In this document: positions 25,376-36,200 of the stretch, piece by piece
Layout of the letters: every line of letters begins with the position of its first letter
Position numbering within the stretch: position 1 is the stretch's first letter
Assembly (NCBI GenBank): GCA_964646205.1
Contig: CAZYAZ010000006.1
Coordinates: forward strand, 1 to 64,000
Direction: 5' to 3'
DNA length: 64,000 nucleotides
Source: UBA8437 sp964646205
GTDB lineage: Bacteria > Planctomycetota > Planctomycetia > Planctomycetales > Planctomycetaceae
Made by a program: the position numbers and the translations under genes
The notes under the pieces: model-generated
Seen by the model: only the letters and a program-made list of their open reading frames with translations
Database searches by the model: none
What the model was told of the DNA's origin: nothing

Positions 25376-26566
25376 TTACTCTCGAGGTTGTTCCCGTCGA
25401 CGAGGACGCAGTCGAGGGGACTCGGGCATTTCGGCCACCGTCACCTTGATCGACTGTGTCTTTCCAGCGCGGAGGAGTTTCACGGGATAGGATTTCCCGA
25501 CCTCGAGGCGTTCGACGATCGACTGCAGTTTTCTCGGCCCGTTGACCGATTGACCGTCGAACGTCTGGATGATGTCCTGCGGCGTGAGTCCAGCCTTGGC
25601 GGCCGGTGACTCCGGCATGACCTGGCCGACAATGGCTCCCGAGCCGATCTTGATATCGAATTGCCGGGCCAGCCGGGCGTCGATTGGTCGTACACCCACT
25701 CCCAGCCAGGCTCGTTTCACCCGTCCATCGTCGATCAACTGGCGGCTGACCCAACGGACCATGTTGACCGGTACGGCAAAGCCGATGCCGGCCGAGCTGC
25801 GGGTGCTGGTGGCGATAGCCGTGTTCATGCCGATCATGCGACCATTCATGTCGACCAGGGGTCCCCCACTGTTGCCAGGATTGATCGCGGCATCGGTCTG
25901 CAGGAAATCCTCTCGCTCGGCAATTCCCGGACCTCGTCCCTTGGCACTGATGATGCCGGCGGTCACGGTGAGTTCGAGCCCGAAGGGACTGCCGAAGGCC
26001 AGGACCCAGTCACCCACCTGTACCGGATCGCTGTCGCCCAGTGGCAGGGCCTGCAGTGGGCCGGCGCCCTCGATCCGCACGATCGCCACGTCGGTGCGTG
26101 GGTCTCCCTTGAAGTCAGTGGCAGTGAACTCGCGGCCATCATGCAGCCGGACGATCACCTCCTCGGCGTCCTTCACAACATGGTAATTGGTGAGGATGAT
26201 TCCACTGCGATCGATGATCGATCCCGATCCCGTGCCCTGGGCCCCGCGGGGTGTGGGTCCGCCCTGTCCGCCGGGTCCTCGAAAGAACTCGCGGAATCGC
26301 TCAGGTATCTCAGGATTCTGTTCAAAGAACTTGTCGATGTCCTCGCGATTCGCCCGGGCAGGAGCTTTCTGCTTGACGTGCAACGAGACCACCGAGGGAA
26401 GAACATCCTTGGACACGTCCCGAAAGATGCTCGAGAGTGCCGTGACGTTGGCGGCGACAGCCGGCTTGTTTCCGTCAGACCGTTGTCCGTAGCCAACGGC
26501 TGCTACCAGCGCGACACCACAGACCAATGAGAACAACCAGGGAGTACTACTGCGGAGCAATTTCAT
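25376..26566 (-). CDS. HtrA/DegP-type serine protease with PDZ domain
   Basis: 396 residues from the ATG at 26566, preceded by AGAGGA at eight bases; a reading from 26650 lacks such a site. A signal peptide or anchor (LFSLVCGVALVAAVGYG) targets it to the periplasm. Trypsin-like domain with triad His129 (LTNYHVV), Asp159 (RTDVAIV) and Ser233 (NPGNSGGPL). One PDZ domain follows (about 300-385, starting AWLGVGVRPI), giving DegS-like rather than two-PDZ DegP-like architecture, though a Gly/Pro-rich linker before the protease domain recalls DegP loops. Presumably acts in envelope protein quality control. Transcribed divergently from rnc across 235 bp. Confidence 0.93.
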   Translation of the reverse strand: MKLLRSSTPWLFSLVCGVALVAAVGYGQRSDGNKPAVAANVTALSSIFRDVSKDVLPSVVSLHVKQKAPARANREDIDKFFEQNPEIPERFREFFRGPGGQGGPTPRGAQGTGSGSIIDRSGIILTNYHVVKDAEEVIVRLHDGREFTATDFKGDPRTDVAIVRIEGAGPLQALPLGDSDPVQVGDWVLAFGSPFGLELTVTAGIISAKGRGPGIAEREDFLQTDAAINPGNSGGPLVDMNGRMIGMNTAIATSTRSSAGIGFAVPVNMVRWVSRQLIDDGRVKRAWLGVGVRPIDARLARQFDIKIGSGAIVGQVMPESPAAKAGLTPQDIIQTFDGQSVNGPRKLQSIVERLEVGKSYPVKLLRAGKTQSIKVTVAEMPESPRLRPRRREQPRE

Positions 26567-26801
26567 CGTGATAATCCTCTTGGCACCGTGACGGGTTACT
26601 CCGCGACGGTTGTCCCGGAGCGTGTCGTCAAGTTGTCTTTGGATGTCCAACTCTGTCTACCAGTGTAAGTGCTTACGTCGCGGCTCTCCAGACGTGTTGG
26701 ACACTCGTTGACTTTCGTCGGGGACCAACATAGTTTGCCAACCGCAGTTGGGCGGGTTGACCAGCCAGGGTGAGCGAGAAAAGTGGTGAGGTGTCACGCA
26801 C

Positions 26802-27536
26802 GTGGTGTTTGAGAATGAGGGGATGACGTGGGAGGATCGGCTGGCGGGGTGCCAGCAGGCCACCGGTGTCCGCTTTGATGATCTCGAGATTCTTCGCCAG
26901 TGCCTGACTCATTCCTCCACCGCACCCACCCGGCTGGAGAGCAACGAGCGACTCGAGTTTCTCGGAGACGCGGTGCTGGGACTGGTCGTTTCCGATTACC
27001 TGTTCCGCACGTTTCCCGAACGATCCGAGGGTGAAATGACCCGGATCAAGTCGGCCGTGGTCAGCCGGACGACCTGCGCCGAGGTCTGTGCCGAGTTGGG
27101 ACTCGAGCAGTTTCTGAATCTTGGCAAGGGGCTTGTACGGGGTGCCGGCGAATCTCGCATCATTCCGTCGTCGATACTCGCCGCCGCCACCGAAGCACTC
27201 ATCGCCGGAATCTATCTCGATGCCGGCTACGACGTGGTTCGGGAGTTCATCGAACGCTGCCTGGTGGAACGGATCGAACTCGCGGCCGCCACCGAGTCTC
27301 GCAACTACAAGCACCTGCTGCAGCAATTGGCCCAGAAACGATACGGAGAAACTCCCGACTACCTGTTGCTGGATGAGCAGGGGCCCGATCATGCCAAGTG
27401 CTTTGAAGTGGCCGCGCGGATCGTCGACGAAACGTTTCCCTCGGCGTGGGGGCCCAGCAAGAAGGAGGCCGAGCAGATGGCGGCCCAGCAGGCACTGGAC
27501 GAACTGCTGCCGGCGACGGCCAGTGATGACCAGTGA
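26802..27536 (+). CDS. rnc: Ribonuclease III
   Basis: 244 residues. Cuts double-stranded RNA in rRNA and mRNA maturation. The RNase III signature NERLEFLGDAV (48-58) is intact, with the second acidic cluster at AAATEALIAGIYLD; a double-stranded RNA-binding domain fills the C-terminus (from about NYKHLLQQLAQ to KEAEQMAAQQALDELL). GTG at 26802 is used here; ATG at 26823 (MTWEDRLAG) is a credible shorter start. It stands alone between a divergent htrA-type gene and a convergent isomerase gene. Confidence 0.95.
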   Translation: MVFENEGMTWEDRLAGCQQATGVRFDDLEILRQCLTHSSTAPTRLESNERLEFLGDAVLGLVVSDYLFRTFPERSEGEMTRIKSAVVSRTTCAEVCAELGLEQFLNLGKGLVRGAGESRIIPSSILAAATEALIAGIYLDAGYDVVREFIERCLVERIELAAATESRNYKHLLQQLAQKRYGETPDYLLLDEQGPDHAKCFEVAARIVDETFPSAWGPSKKEAEQMAAQQALDELLPATASDDQ

Positions 27537-27585
27537 TGTTCGGTGTTGACCGGGGGGACGCTCGAATGAGCCCGGGATCTGCGGG

Positions 27586-28437
27586 TCAGGAGTTCCCGTC
27601 CTCGCGGCTGGCTGCCAGGGCCTGCTGCAGATTCTCGTAGCTGGTCCTGGCGATGTGTTCGGCACCGGGCTTGTAGTCAAACACCTCGACAGAGACCCAG
27701 CCGTCGTACTCGATCTCCTCGAGCGCACCAAGGATCGGGACAAAGTCAGTTTCGCCCATTCCCGGACCCAGCAGGTTGGTGTCGTTGACGTGGAAGTGGC
27801 CCAGCCGGTCGGCGTGACGATGGACCAGTTCGGGTACGGGGTCGGTTTCCTGGCCGACCATCGCCTTGACGTCCTGGTGGAGCAGGAAGTTCTCGACTCC
27901 CGTGGACGACTCGACCCGCTCGATCAACTCGACCGCCTCGGCACACGTCCGGATGAAATCGGTTTCATTGGTCGTGAGTGGTTCCATGCACAGGCTGACG
28001 CCTCGCTCGGCCAGCCGTGGCAATGCGCCGGCAAACACGTCGGCCGCGTGGCCCATTGCCTCTTCACGCGAGACACCGTCCAGGAGATTTCTCTGGGCCG
28101 GTGAGCCAAAGACCATCAGGTCGCCACCGAGGTCGGCACACGCATCTCCGAGTGCGATCACGTAATCGCGGGTTGCCGCGCGGACCGAGGCGTCGGGCGA
28201 GGTCAGGTACAGGCCCTCGGTCTTGGCCAGCAACCAGTGCAGTCCGATGATTGTCAGTCCATGCGCTTCGGCCTGCTGACGCAATTGGATCCGACGTTCG
28301 GGTTCGAGTTCGTAAATCGAGGAAGCCAGCGTGAATGGTGCCGCCTCGATTCCCGTGTACCCGATCTCGGCGATCAACTCGCACTGACGGTCCCAGTCCC
28401 AGTCTTCGAACAATTCCTGGCAGATGGCAAATTTCAT
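27586..28437 (-). CDS. Sugar phosphate isomerase/epimerase (xylose-isomerase-like TIM barrel)
   Basis: 283 residues. AP-endonuclease-2/xylose-isomerase-like TIM barrel: MKFAICQELF start, IAEIGYTGIEAAPF, then metal-site elements CMEPLT (Glu), LHQDVKAM (Asp), GHFHVND (His, Asp) and VSVEVFDYKPG (Glu). These fit a divalent-metal sugar or polyol epimerase; the substrate cannot be named. No signal peptide, so cytoplasmic. It has no partner gene on its strand, and is divergent from the YTV wall-protein gene. Confidence 0.88.
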   Translation of the reverse strand: MKFAICQELFEDWDWDRQCELIAEIGYTGIEAAPFTLASSIYELEPERRIQLRQQAEAHGLTIIGLHWLLAKTEGLYLTSPDASVRAATRDYVIALGDACADLGGDLMVFGSPAQRNLLDGVSREEAMGHAADVFAGALPRLAERGVSLCMEPLTTNETDFIRTCAEAVELIERVESSTGVENFLLHQDVKAMVGQETDPVPELVHRHADRLGHFHVNDTNLLGPGMGETDFVPILGALEEIEYDGWVSVEVFDYKPGAEHIARTSYENLQQALAASREDGNS

Positions 28438-28594
28438 CGCCGCATCCCCGTAGAGCGGTGTGTGTGAGGCGGCCCATCCTAGCAGGAACCCTGCAAACTG
28501 GCTTCCACCGCTGCCGATCCCCGTGCCTCAAAAGGGGTGTCAATCTGGGTGGTTTGGGATGATCTTCAAGGTTTTCTGGATTCTAGCGGCAATC

Positions 28595-30037
28595 ATGTCG
28601 AGAAAAGAAAGGACGGTTTCGCCGATTGGCGGGATTGTACTGGTCTCTTCGTGCCTGCTTTTTGCATTGCCAATGACCCCGGGAACGCATATCCGCCGCT
28701 GTTTCTTGCGAGGACGCCACGTGGTGTTGCTCGTGCTGGGCAGCACGTTGGTGATTGGTGCCGGGCGTTCGGTCGAGGCGGGATATTGTGGGGCTGCCAG
28801 TTATCGTGCGTGTCCGACGAAGGCCTGTCGGGCCAGTGACGAGTACTGCACGGCCAAGGTTCGCTGTAAGACCGAATACCGGACGATGAAGGAAACGGTC
28901 TGGGAACCGAAGGAATTCACTGTCTACAAAACGGTTTTTGACACGGTCTGCGAGCGGATTCCGCTGCAGTGCACGCGAACCATCAACGAGACGAAGTACC
29001 GGCACGAGAACTACACCGTCAAGATTCCGACGTGCGAAACAAAGTACCGGACCGAGAAGTACACGGTCTGCCGCAAGGTGCCCGAGACGAAGTACAAGAC
29101 GGTCAAGTGCGTCCACCGCTACGCGGTGCACAAGACGAAGTACCGGGAAGAATCCTACACGGTCTGTCGGCACGTGCCTGTTGAGAAGATCCGCGAGGTC
29201 AGTTACACGGTGTGCCGCAAGGTGCACGAGACGAAGTACCGCGAGGTCACCGAGACTCACTACAAGACGGTTCGTGAGACGCACTACAAGGACGTGACCT
29301 GGAAGGTCTGTCGGCCGGTGACCCTGGCCAAGGAAGTCGAGGTCGATGGGGGCGAATGGAAGACGGTGAAGGTGCGTTGCCGGACGCCGGTCGTGCCCAA
29401 GTGCAGCGGCCCGCCGCGACCCGGTTGTGAGAAGCCCGCCCAGGTGGCGTGTGCTCCGCGCATGGTCAGCAAGCGGGTCTGGGTTCCCAAGCGGGTTAAG
29501 AAGAAGGTCTCTTGCACAACCCATGTCACCGAGATCAAGCACAAGCGGGTGCCCTACACGGTGTGTCGTCGCGAGCCGTATTGTGTCAAGAAACGTGTGC
29601 CCTACACCGTCTGCAAGGTGATCCGCGAACGGAAGACCAAGAAGGTGCCCTACACCGTCTGCAAGGTCGTCCGCGAGTGTCGGACACGGAAGGTGCCTTA
29701 CACGGTTTGCGAGTGGAAAAAGAAGACTCACGAGAAGAAGGTGCCCTACACCGTCTGCAAGGTCGTCCGAGAAGAAAAGACTCGGCGTGTGCCGTACACG
29801 GTTCACGGGCACCGGACCGAGACAAAGACCCGCTGCATTCCCTACTGTGCTCCTCGCAAGGTCTGCTACACCCGCTACGTCACTCGTCCCAAGAAGGTTC
29901 CTCGCCAGGTCGAGTACCAGGTGACCCGTTGCATTCCGAGGACGGTGACCCGAAAGGTGCCGGTGAAAGTGACGATTCCGTTGAAGATCAAATCGAGTTG
30001 TTCCAAGCCAAGAGACTGCGAGACCTGTAAGGACTAA
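28595..30037 (+). CDS. Cysteine-rich YTV-repeat cell wall protein
   Basis: 480 residues from ATG 28595. A signal peptide (RGRHVVLLVLGSTLVIGAGRSVEA) precedes a mature part that is strongly basic and made of repeats centred on YTVC or TKYR: N-terminal half with KYTVCRKVPETKYKTV-type units, then a Pro/Cys-rich hinge (CSGPPRPGCEKPAQVACAP), then six VPYTVC units of 16 residues. This is the YTV domain, found in planctomycete proteins thought to form the proteinaceous, disulfide-cross-linked wall. Start choice is uncertain: ATG 28559, 28595 and 28673 are all open, and 28673 gives the most usual signal peptide. A strong terminator lies at 30141-30189. No sorting genes adjoin. Confidence 0.86.
   Translation: MSRKERTVSPIGGIVLVSSCLLFALPMTPGTHIRRCFLRGRHVVLLVLGSTLVIGAGRSVEAGYCGAASYRACPTKACRASDEYCTAKVRCKTEYRTMKETVWEPKEFTVYKTVFDTVCERIPLQCTRTINETKYRHENYTVKIPTCETKYRTEKYTVCRKVPETKYKTVKCVHRYAVHKTKYREESYTVCRHVPVEKIREVSYTVCRKVHETKYREVTETHYKTVRETHYKDVTWKVCRPVTLAKEVEVDGGEWKTVKVRCRTPVVPKCSGPPRPGCEKPAQVACAPRMVSKRVWVPKRVKKKVSCTTHVTEIKHKRVPYTVCRREPYCVKKRVPYTVCKVIRERKTKKVPYTVCKVVRECRTRKVPYTVCEWKKKTHEKKVPYTVCKVVREEKTRRVPYTVHGHRTETKTRCIPYCAPRKVCYTRYVTRPKKVPRQVEYQVTRCIPRTVTRKVPVKVTIPLKIKSSCSKPRDCETCKD
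29549..29806 (+). repeat. Six in-frame 48-bp repeats coding for VPYTVC units
   Basis: Units begin at 29549, 29597, 29645, 29693, 29741 and 29789, exactly 48 bases (16 residues) apart. Each starts with a GTGCC(C/T/G)TACAC core; all but the last read Val-Pro-Tyr-Thr-Val-Cys, and the last has His in place of Cys. Third-base differences are scattered, so the array is old or selected rather than freshly amplified. Confidence 0.9.
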
Positions 30038-30140
30038 CCAGACACCGACGGCCGGGTTTCATCGTTTCCGGCTTGTTGGCAAACAGGGCCCTTCAACACC
30101 TGCCCTGACCAAACGGTCGTTTCGTGACGCGACCATGTTT

Positions 30141-30189
30141 CCGCGAGTCGGTCTCCTGCGTGGAGATCGGCTCGCGGTTTCTTTTTTTG
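30141..30189 (+). terminator. Rho-independent terminator after the YTV gene
   Basis: CCGCGAG (30141-30147) pairs with CTCGCGG (30171-30177); an inner GGTCTCC/GGAGATC arm extends the stem with one mismatch. It is followed on the plus strand by TTTCTTTTTTT (30178-30188). A weaker GCCGG...CCGGC hairpin stands at 30051-30072. Together they separate the wall-protein gene from the macroglobulin gene. Confidence 0.85.
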
Positions 30190-30293
30190 ACGCCGACATC
30201 GGACTTGTCATTCCAGGCTGTTGTCGGGAACTTGGATGCAGGTGACCGCGTCCAAAGGTGGGCGAGTTGTCCGGGCCTGGAGATTTCAACGTG

Positions 30294-33200
30294 ATGCAAT
30301 CGGTACGTCCTCGGTTCGTTTTGGTCTTCGGCGGATTGGCCCCACTGTGCTTCCTCGCGTGCTTCGCCAGTCTCTCCCTGGGACTTCCGGCACATTCGGA
30401 GACCGCCAACCAGGCGCGGGATGAGGTGGGCCAGCGGACGCGTGCCCAGCAATTGTTCAAAGCGGGCAATTTTCGCGAGTCGCTGGAGATTTATCGTCAA
30501 TTGGTTCTTCAGCCAGGGACGTCGCCGACACAGGTTGGTGGAGACCTGAAGCAGGCCATCAGTTGCCTGGGCCGGTTGAACCGGATCCCGGAGGTTGACG
30601 CCCTGCGGAACAAGGCGGTCGAGATCCACGGGCGGAACTGGAGATTTCTGCTGGCCGCTGCCCAGACGATGGCCAATGGCCAGCACTTTGGCCGGGTTGT
30701 TGCTGGGGAGTTTCAGCGTGGCAGTTCGCGTGGTCGTGTCAGTGGCCGTATTGCCAACTCGATGCAAAGAGACCGCTCCATCGCACTGGGTTGGATGGAA
30801 CGGGCTATCCCCCTGGTGGCTGCCGAAACCGGCAAGAATAGCCAGCAGGAACGAGGCCGGTTCCACGTCGAGCTGGCTCGGATCCTGATGCAGGGTCGGA
30901 ACGGGGGGCAGTCGTGGAGACTGGCCAACTTGACTGACACCACAAAACTCATCGACCTGGAACAGAGCGGGTTTGGATATTTTGGGCGTGGCTCTGGAGG
31001 CAGTTCCCGGGGCGCGGCGGTCGATCGCAAAGGGCGTCCGCTGTTTCATGACGATCCCGAGACGTTCAAAGCGGCAACGACCGACGGACAGCGATGGCGG
31101 TGGGCTCTCTCGCAGGCCGTTCGTGTCGATGCGGGACTGCGGGCCGAAATCCTGCTCAGCCGTGGCCGTTTTCTTTGGGGCCAATTTGGTGTCCAGACCA
31201 TGCAGCAGGCCGGAATTCAGCCGCGCGAGGACGACGATGATGACGAGCCCGCCGCCGGGCCCTGGTCGGTCAGGTCCCTGGCCGAGACCGAGACCATCGC
31301 GAGGTTGGCGACCGGGGTGCAGCGATTCTCTCTCCCGCCCGATCACAACCACATCGTGTTGTTGACCCAGGCTGCCGCCGCGGGCCGTGGCACCCATTCT
31401 TCGTCTGCGGCCGACCTCCTGGCCGGCATCTTCGAAAACCGCCAGCAGTATCCGCGAGCGGCCACGGCCTGGCGTGATGCGATCGAGAAGTTCGGAGCGG
31501 GAAACAACGTGTACCGTCGCAAGCGGCTCGATCAGATCGTCGGTCGCTGGGGACAGTTCGAACGGGCCGCGGTCGCGCCTGCCGGTACCGCGACCACGCT
31601 CGACTTCCGTTTCCGGAACGGAAACGAGGTTCAACTCGAGGCGTCCCGGGTGCGAGTCGACCAGTTGCTGGCTGATGTGAAGGCCTACATCAAGCGGAAG
31701 CCGCTGAAGTTTGACTACAACCAGTTCAATGTCGAGAACATTGGTTTTCGGCTGGTGCAGCAAAATCAGCAGAAATACATCGGTGAGAAGGTCGCCACGT
31801 GGACGCGGAAACTCAAACCCCGGCCCGAACATCTTGACCGCCTGGTCACACTCGAGACTCCGCTCAAACAGGCGGGTGCCTACCTGCTGACTGCCCGGAT
31901 GACCGATGGCAATACCAGCCACATCCTGGTCTGGATCAGCGACACGGCGCTGGCACACAAGCGGATCGGCGGTGGCGATTTGTATTTCGTTGCCGATGCG
32001 GTGACCGGTGCACCCATCCCGGGAGCCAGGGTCGAGTTCTTTGGATTCGAACAGCGTCGTGTTCAGAAGGGGAGGAAGGTCGAGATCAACGTCGACGAGT
32101 TTTCCCGCGTCACAGACAAGCAGGGTCAACTGGTTCCTCCGACCGACGATTCCAGGAAACGGTTTCGCTGGCTGGTGGTCGCCCGGACGGCTGAAGGCCG
32201 ACACGCGTACCTCGGTTTTCGTTCGGCCTGGTTCGGCCGCCGAACTTCCAGGGTGTTCGACACGACTCGCGTGTACGTGATCACCGATCGTCCGGTGTAT
32301 CGACCGGGTCAACCGGTTCGGTTCAAGTTCTGGATTCGCCAGGCGCGTTACGACAAGGACGAACAGAGCCTGTACGCGGGGAAAAAAGTGACGGTTCGAG
32401 TCACCGATCCCCGAAACCAGGAAGTCATGGAACGCCAGTTCACGACCGACGCCTGGGGAGGGTTCGATGGCGCACTCGATTTGCCCGAGTCGGCCAACCT
32501 GGGCCAGTACAGCATTCGCATCAACACCAAGAAATCCGACCTGGTGATGCCCGGCCTCAACAGGCGGGTGGTTGGCGGTGGCGGATCATTTCGGGTCGAG
32601 GAATACAAGAAGCCGGAGTACGAGGTGACCGTCGAGGCGCCCGAACGACCGGTGTCGCTGGGCAAGACGATCAAGGCGAAGATTGTTGCCAAGTATTTCT
32701 TTGGTGGTCCGGTCAGTCGTGCGACGGTCAAGTACCGCGTGCAGCGCGAGATTCACAACGATCACTGGTTCCCGGTCGGTCGCTGGGACTGGCTCTACGG
32801 GTCGGGGTACGGATGGTTTGCAGACTCGTACCGCTGGTATCCCGGTTTCGGGGGCTGGGGTTGCGTGAGACCGTCACCGCCGTGGTTTGGCCGGCCGCAT
32901 CATCCTCCGGAACTGATCGTGGAGAACGAGGTTGAGATCGGTGAGGACGGGACGGTGGAACTGAAGATTGACACGTCGGTGGCCAAGCGATTCCACCCGG
33001 ATTCGGATCACCGGTACCGGATCACCGCCGAGGTGGTGGACGCGTCGCGTCGGACGATCGTTGGCACCGGATCGGTGATGGCCGCCCGGCGTCCATTCCG
33101 CGTTGTGACCTGGGTCGACCGGGGTTACTACCGGACCGGGGAGACAATCCAGGCCCATGTCCGGGCCCGCACGCTGGACGGCCGGCCCGTTTCGGGCAAG

Positions 33201-36200
33201 GGCCGATTCGTGCTGTACCGGATCAGTTACGACAAACAGGGCCGTCCCGAAGAGAAGCGGGTCCGAAGATGGGACGCCGTCACCGATGCCAAGGGCGGTG
33301 CCGCCCTGACATTGAAGGCGACCGATGCAGGTCAGTATCGAATTTCCTGTGAAATCCAGGACGGTGAGGATCGTCGTATCGAGGGTGCGCAGGTGTTTTT
33401 GGTCCGCGGCCCGGAGTTTGACGGCAATGACTTCCGCTTCGATGACCTGGAACTGACCGCCAATCGCCGCGAGTACAAGCCCGGCCAGGTGGCCAAGCTG
33501 ATGCTCAACACCAATCGCCGCGGTAGCACCGTGCTGGTGTTTGTGCGGCCCGAGGGCGGGGTGTATCCGAAGCCCCAGGTTGTTCGGATCAAGGGCAAGA
33601 GCGCCGAGATCGAGGTGCCGATCGGTCCCGGCGACCGACCGAACATCTTTGTCGAGGTGATGACAGTCTCGGATGGCAAGCTGCACTCCAAGGTCCGACA
33701 GTTGTTCGTACCTCCCGAGAAACGAGTGATCAATGTGGCGGTCAAGCCCTCGGCCAAGGAGTACCTCCCGGGTGCTCCCGCCACGCTCGACGTGTCTCTG
33801 ACCGACGCTGCCGGCAAACCGTTTTCCGGTTCGCTGGTCCTGACGATGTACGACAAGAGCGTCGAGTACATCTCGGGGGGCAGCAATGTCGCCGGGATCC
33901 GGAAGTATTTCTGGAACTTCCGACGTTCGCACTACCCCCGGACAATCTCCAACCTCACCCGTTCCAACGGCAACCTGGTGAAGCCGGGCGAGATGTCCAT
34001 GTCACGGCTGGGGGTCTTTGGGAATCTCGTCGCGCAACAGGAGACTCGGGGAAGAAGAATGTTCGGTGGCGGTGGCGGAGGATTGCCGAGGGCCATGGCG
34101 GCTGCGCCCAAGTCGGCAAAAGGGTCAGAAATGTTTTTTGCCGAATCTGCTGCGGACAAGAGTGGTGGAACCGAAACGACGGTCGCCCCGACGGTTCGTA
34201 CGGAATTCGCAGACACCGCGCTGTGGGTTGGGTCGGTGACCACCGACAAGGACGGGCACGCGCAACTCAAGCTCGATATGCCCGAGAACCTGACGACCTG
34301 GACGGTTCGGGCATGGGCCATGGGGCACGGGACCAACGTTGGTGAGGGTACCGCCAGCGTGTTGACGACCAAGAATGTTCTGGTTCGCCTGCAGGCCCCG
34401 AGGTTCTTCACCGAGACCGACGAGGTGGTTGTCTCGGCCAACGTCCACAACCACCTGGCCGACGACAAGATGGCCGTGGTCCGATTGGCACTCGAGGGAG
34501 GCACGCTGGCAGCGTTGGGTCCGCTGGAGAAGAAAGTCCACCTGCCCGCCGATGGAGAGGTCCGCGTCGATTGGCGGGTGAAGGTGATTGCTCCGGGCGA
34601 AGCGACCGTGAGGATGGCGGCTTTGACCGATGTCGAGAGCGACGCCATGGAATTGCGTTTCCCGGTTCTCGTTCACGGGATGCAGAAGACCGAGTCCACG
34701 ACCGGAGTCCTGCGTGGCGACCGCAAGTCGACACGGTTCGAACTGACCGTTCCCGATGCCCGTCGACCCGATCGCTCGCGGCTGGAAATCCGTTACTCGC
34801 CGACCCTGGCTGGAGCACTCGTGGACGCTCTGCCCTACCTCGTCGATTACGAGTACGGCTGCACCGAGCAGACGCTCAATCGCTTTCTGCCCACGCTGGT
34901 CACTCACAACCTGTTGAAAAAAATGAAGATCGACCTGGAAGCGGTCCGCAAGAAACGCACCAACCTCAATGCCGGTGAACTGGGCGAGGCGGGCGAAAGG
35001 GCCAGGAGATGGAAACGGTTCAAGCGGAATCCGGTGTTCGACAATGCCGAGGTGTCTCGGCTGGTCAAGGAGGGCGTCAAGGCTCTCTCGGAGATGCAAC
35101 TCTCCGACGGAGGCTGGGGCTGGTTCTCCGGACCCGGCGAGAGTTCCAGCGCACACACCACCGCCACTGTTGTTCACGGACTCACCCTGGCACGGGCCAA
35201 CGGAGCGGCCCTGGCACCGGGGGTTCATGAGAAAGGGGTTGCGTGGTTGAAGAGACACCAGGCCCGGGAGGTGCGGAAGCTGAAGAACGCGGCCACCAAG
35301 ACCAAGCCCTACAAGTTGCGGGCCGGCAACCTCGACGCGCTGGTCTACCGCGTGCTGGTGGATGCCGATTCACTCGACGAGGCAATGGGAGATTTCCTGT
35401 ATCGCGACCGGATCGGTTTGAGCGTTTATGCCAAGGGACTGATCGGACTGGCCTTTCATGCCAGTGGTCAACAGGAACGACTCGCGATGGTTGTCCGCAA
35501 CATCGACCAGTTCCTGCAGCAGGACGACGAGAACCAGACCGCATGGTTGCACCTGCCGAATGAGTCCATGTGGTGGAGGTGGTACGGGAACGAGATCGAG
35601 GCGAACGCGATCTACCTGAAGCTGTTGTCCCTGACCGATCCCAGGGGTGTTCGTGCGTCGCGGTTGGCCAAGTACCTGGTCAACAATCGGCGGCACGCGA
35701 CCTACTGGAACAGCACCCGTGACACGGCGTTGTGTATCGAGTCGTTGGGCGAGTTTCTCAACCGCAGTGGCGAATCGGTTCCCGACGTGACCATCGACGT
35801 GGTGATCGATGGCAAGGTGGCCAAGTCGGTGAAGGTCAATGCCGAGAACCTCTTCAGCTTCGACAACGCCGTGGTCGTCGAGGGTGCCGCCGTGACCGGT
35901 GGGAAACACACGATCGAAGTTCGCCGTCGTGGAAAGGGGCCGGTGTATTTCAACACGTGGTTGTCCTACTTCACGACCGAGGACTTCATCACGAAGGCTG
36001 GCCTGGAGATCAAGGTGCAGCGGAAGTACTACCGGCTGGTTCGTCGCCAGGGTGCCACCGCGGACATCCCCGGCGGCAGGGGCCAGGCGCTGAAACAGTC
36101 CAGGCTGGTTTACGACCGTCAGGAGGTGGCCGACCTGGGCAAGTTGACCAGTGGAGACCTGGTGGAGATTGAACTGGAGATCGAGAGCAAGAACGACTAC

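Noticed and set aside
29549..29806. CRISPR-like regular repeat spacing
   Set aside because: The 48-base period is in frame, codes for VPYTVC units and has no constant repeat with unique spacers; no cas genes nearby.
30093..32312. 739-codon minus-strand open frame opposite the macroglobulin gene start
   Set aside because: Its translation has biased Arg/Gly/Leu composition with no recognisable domain, and it runs across a strong terminator; the plus strand has a clear macroglobulin.
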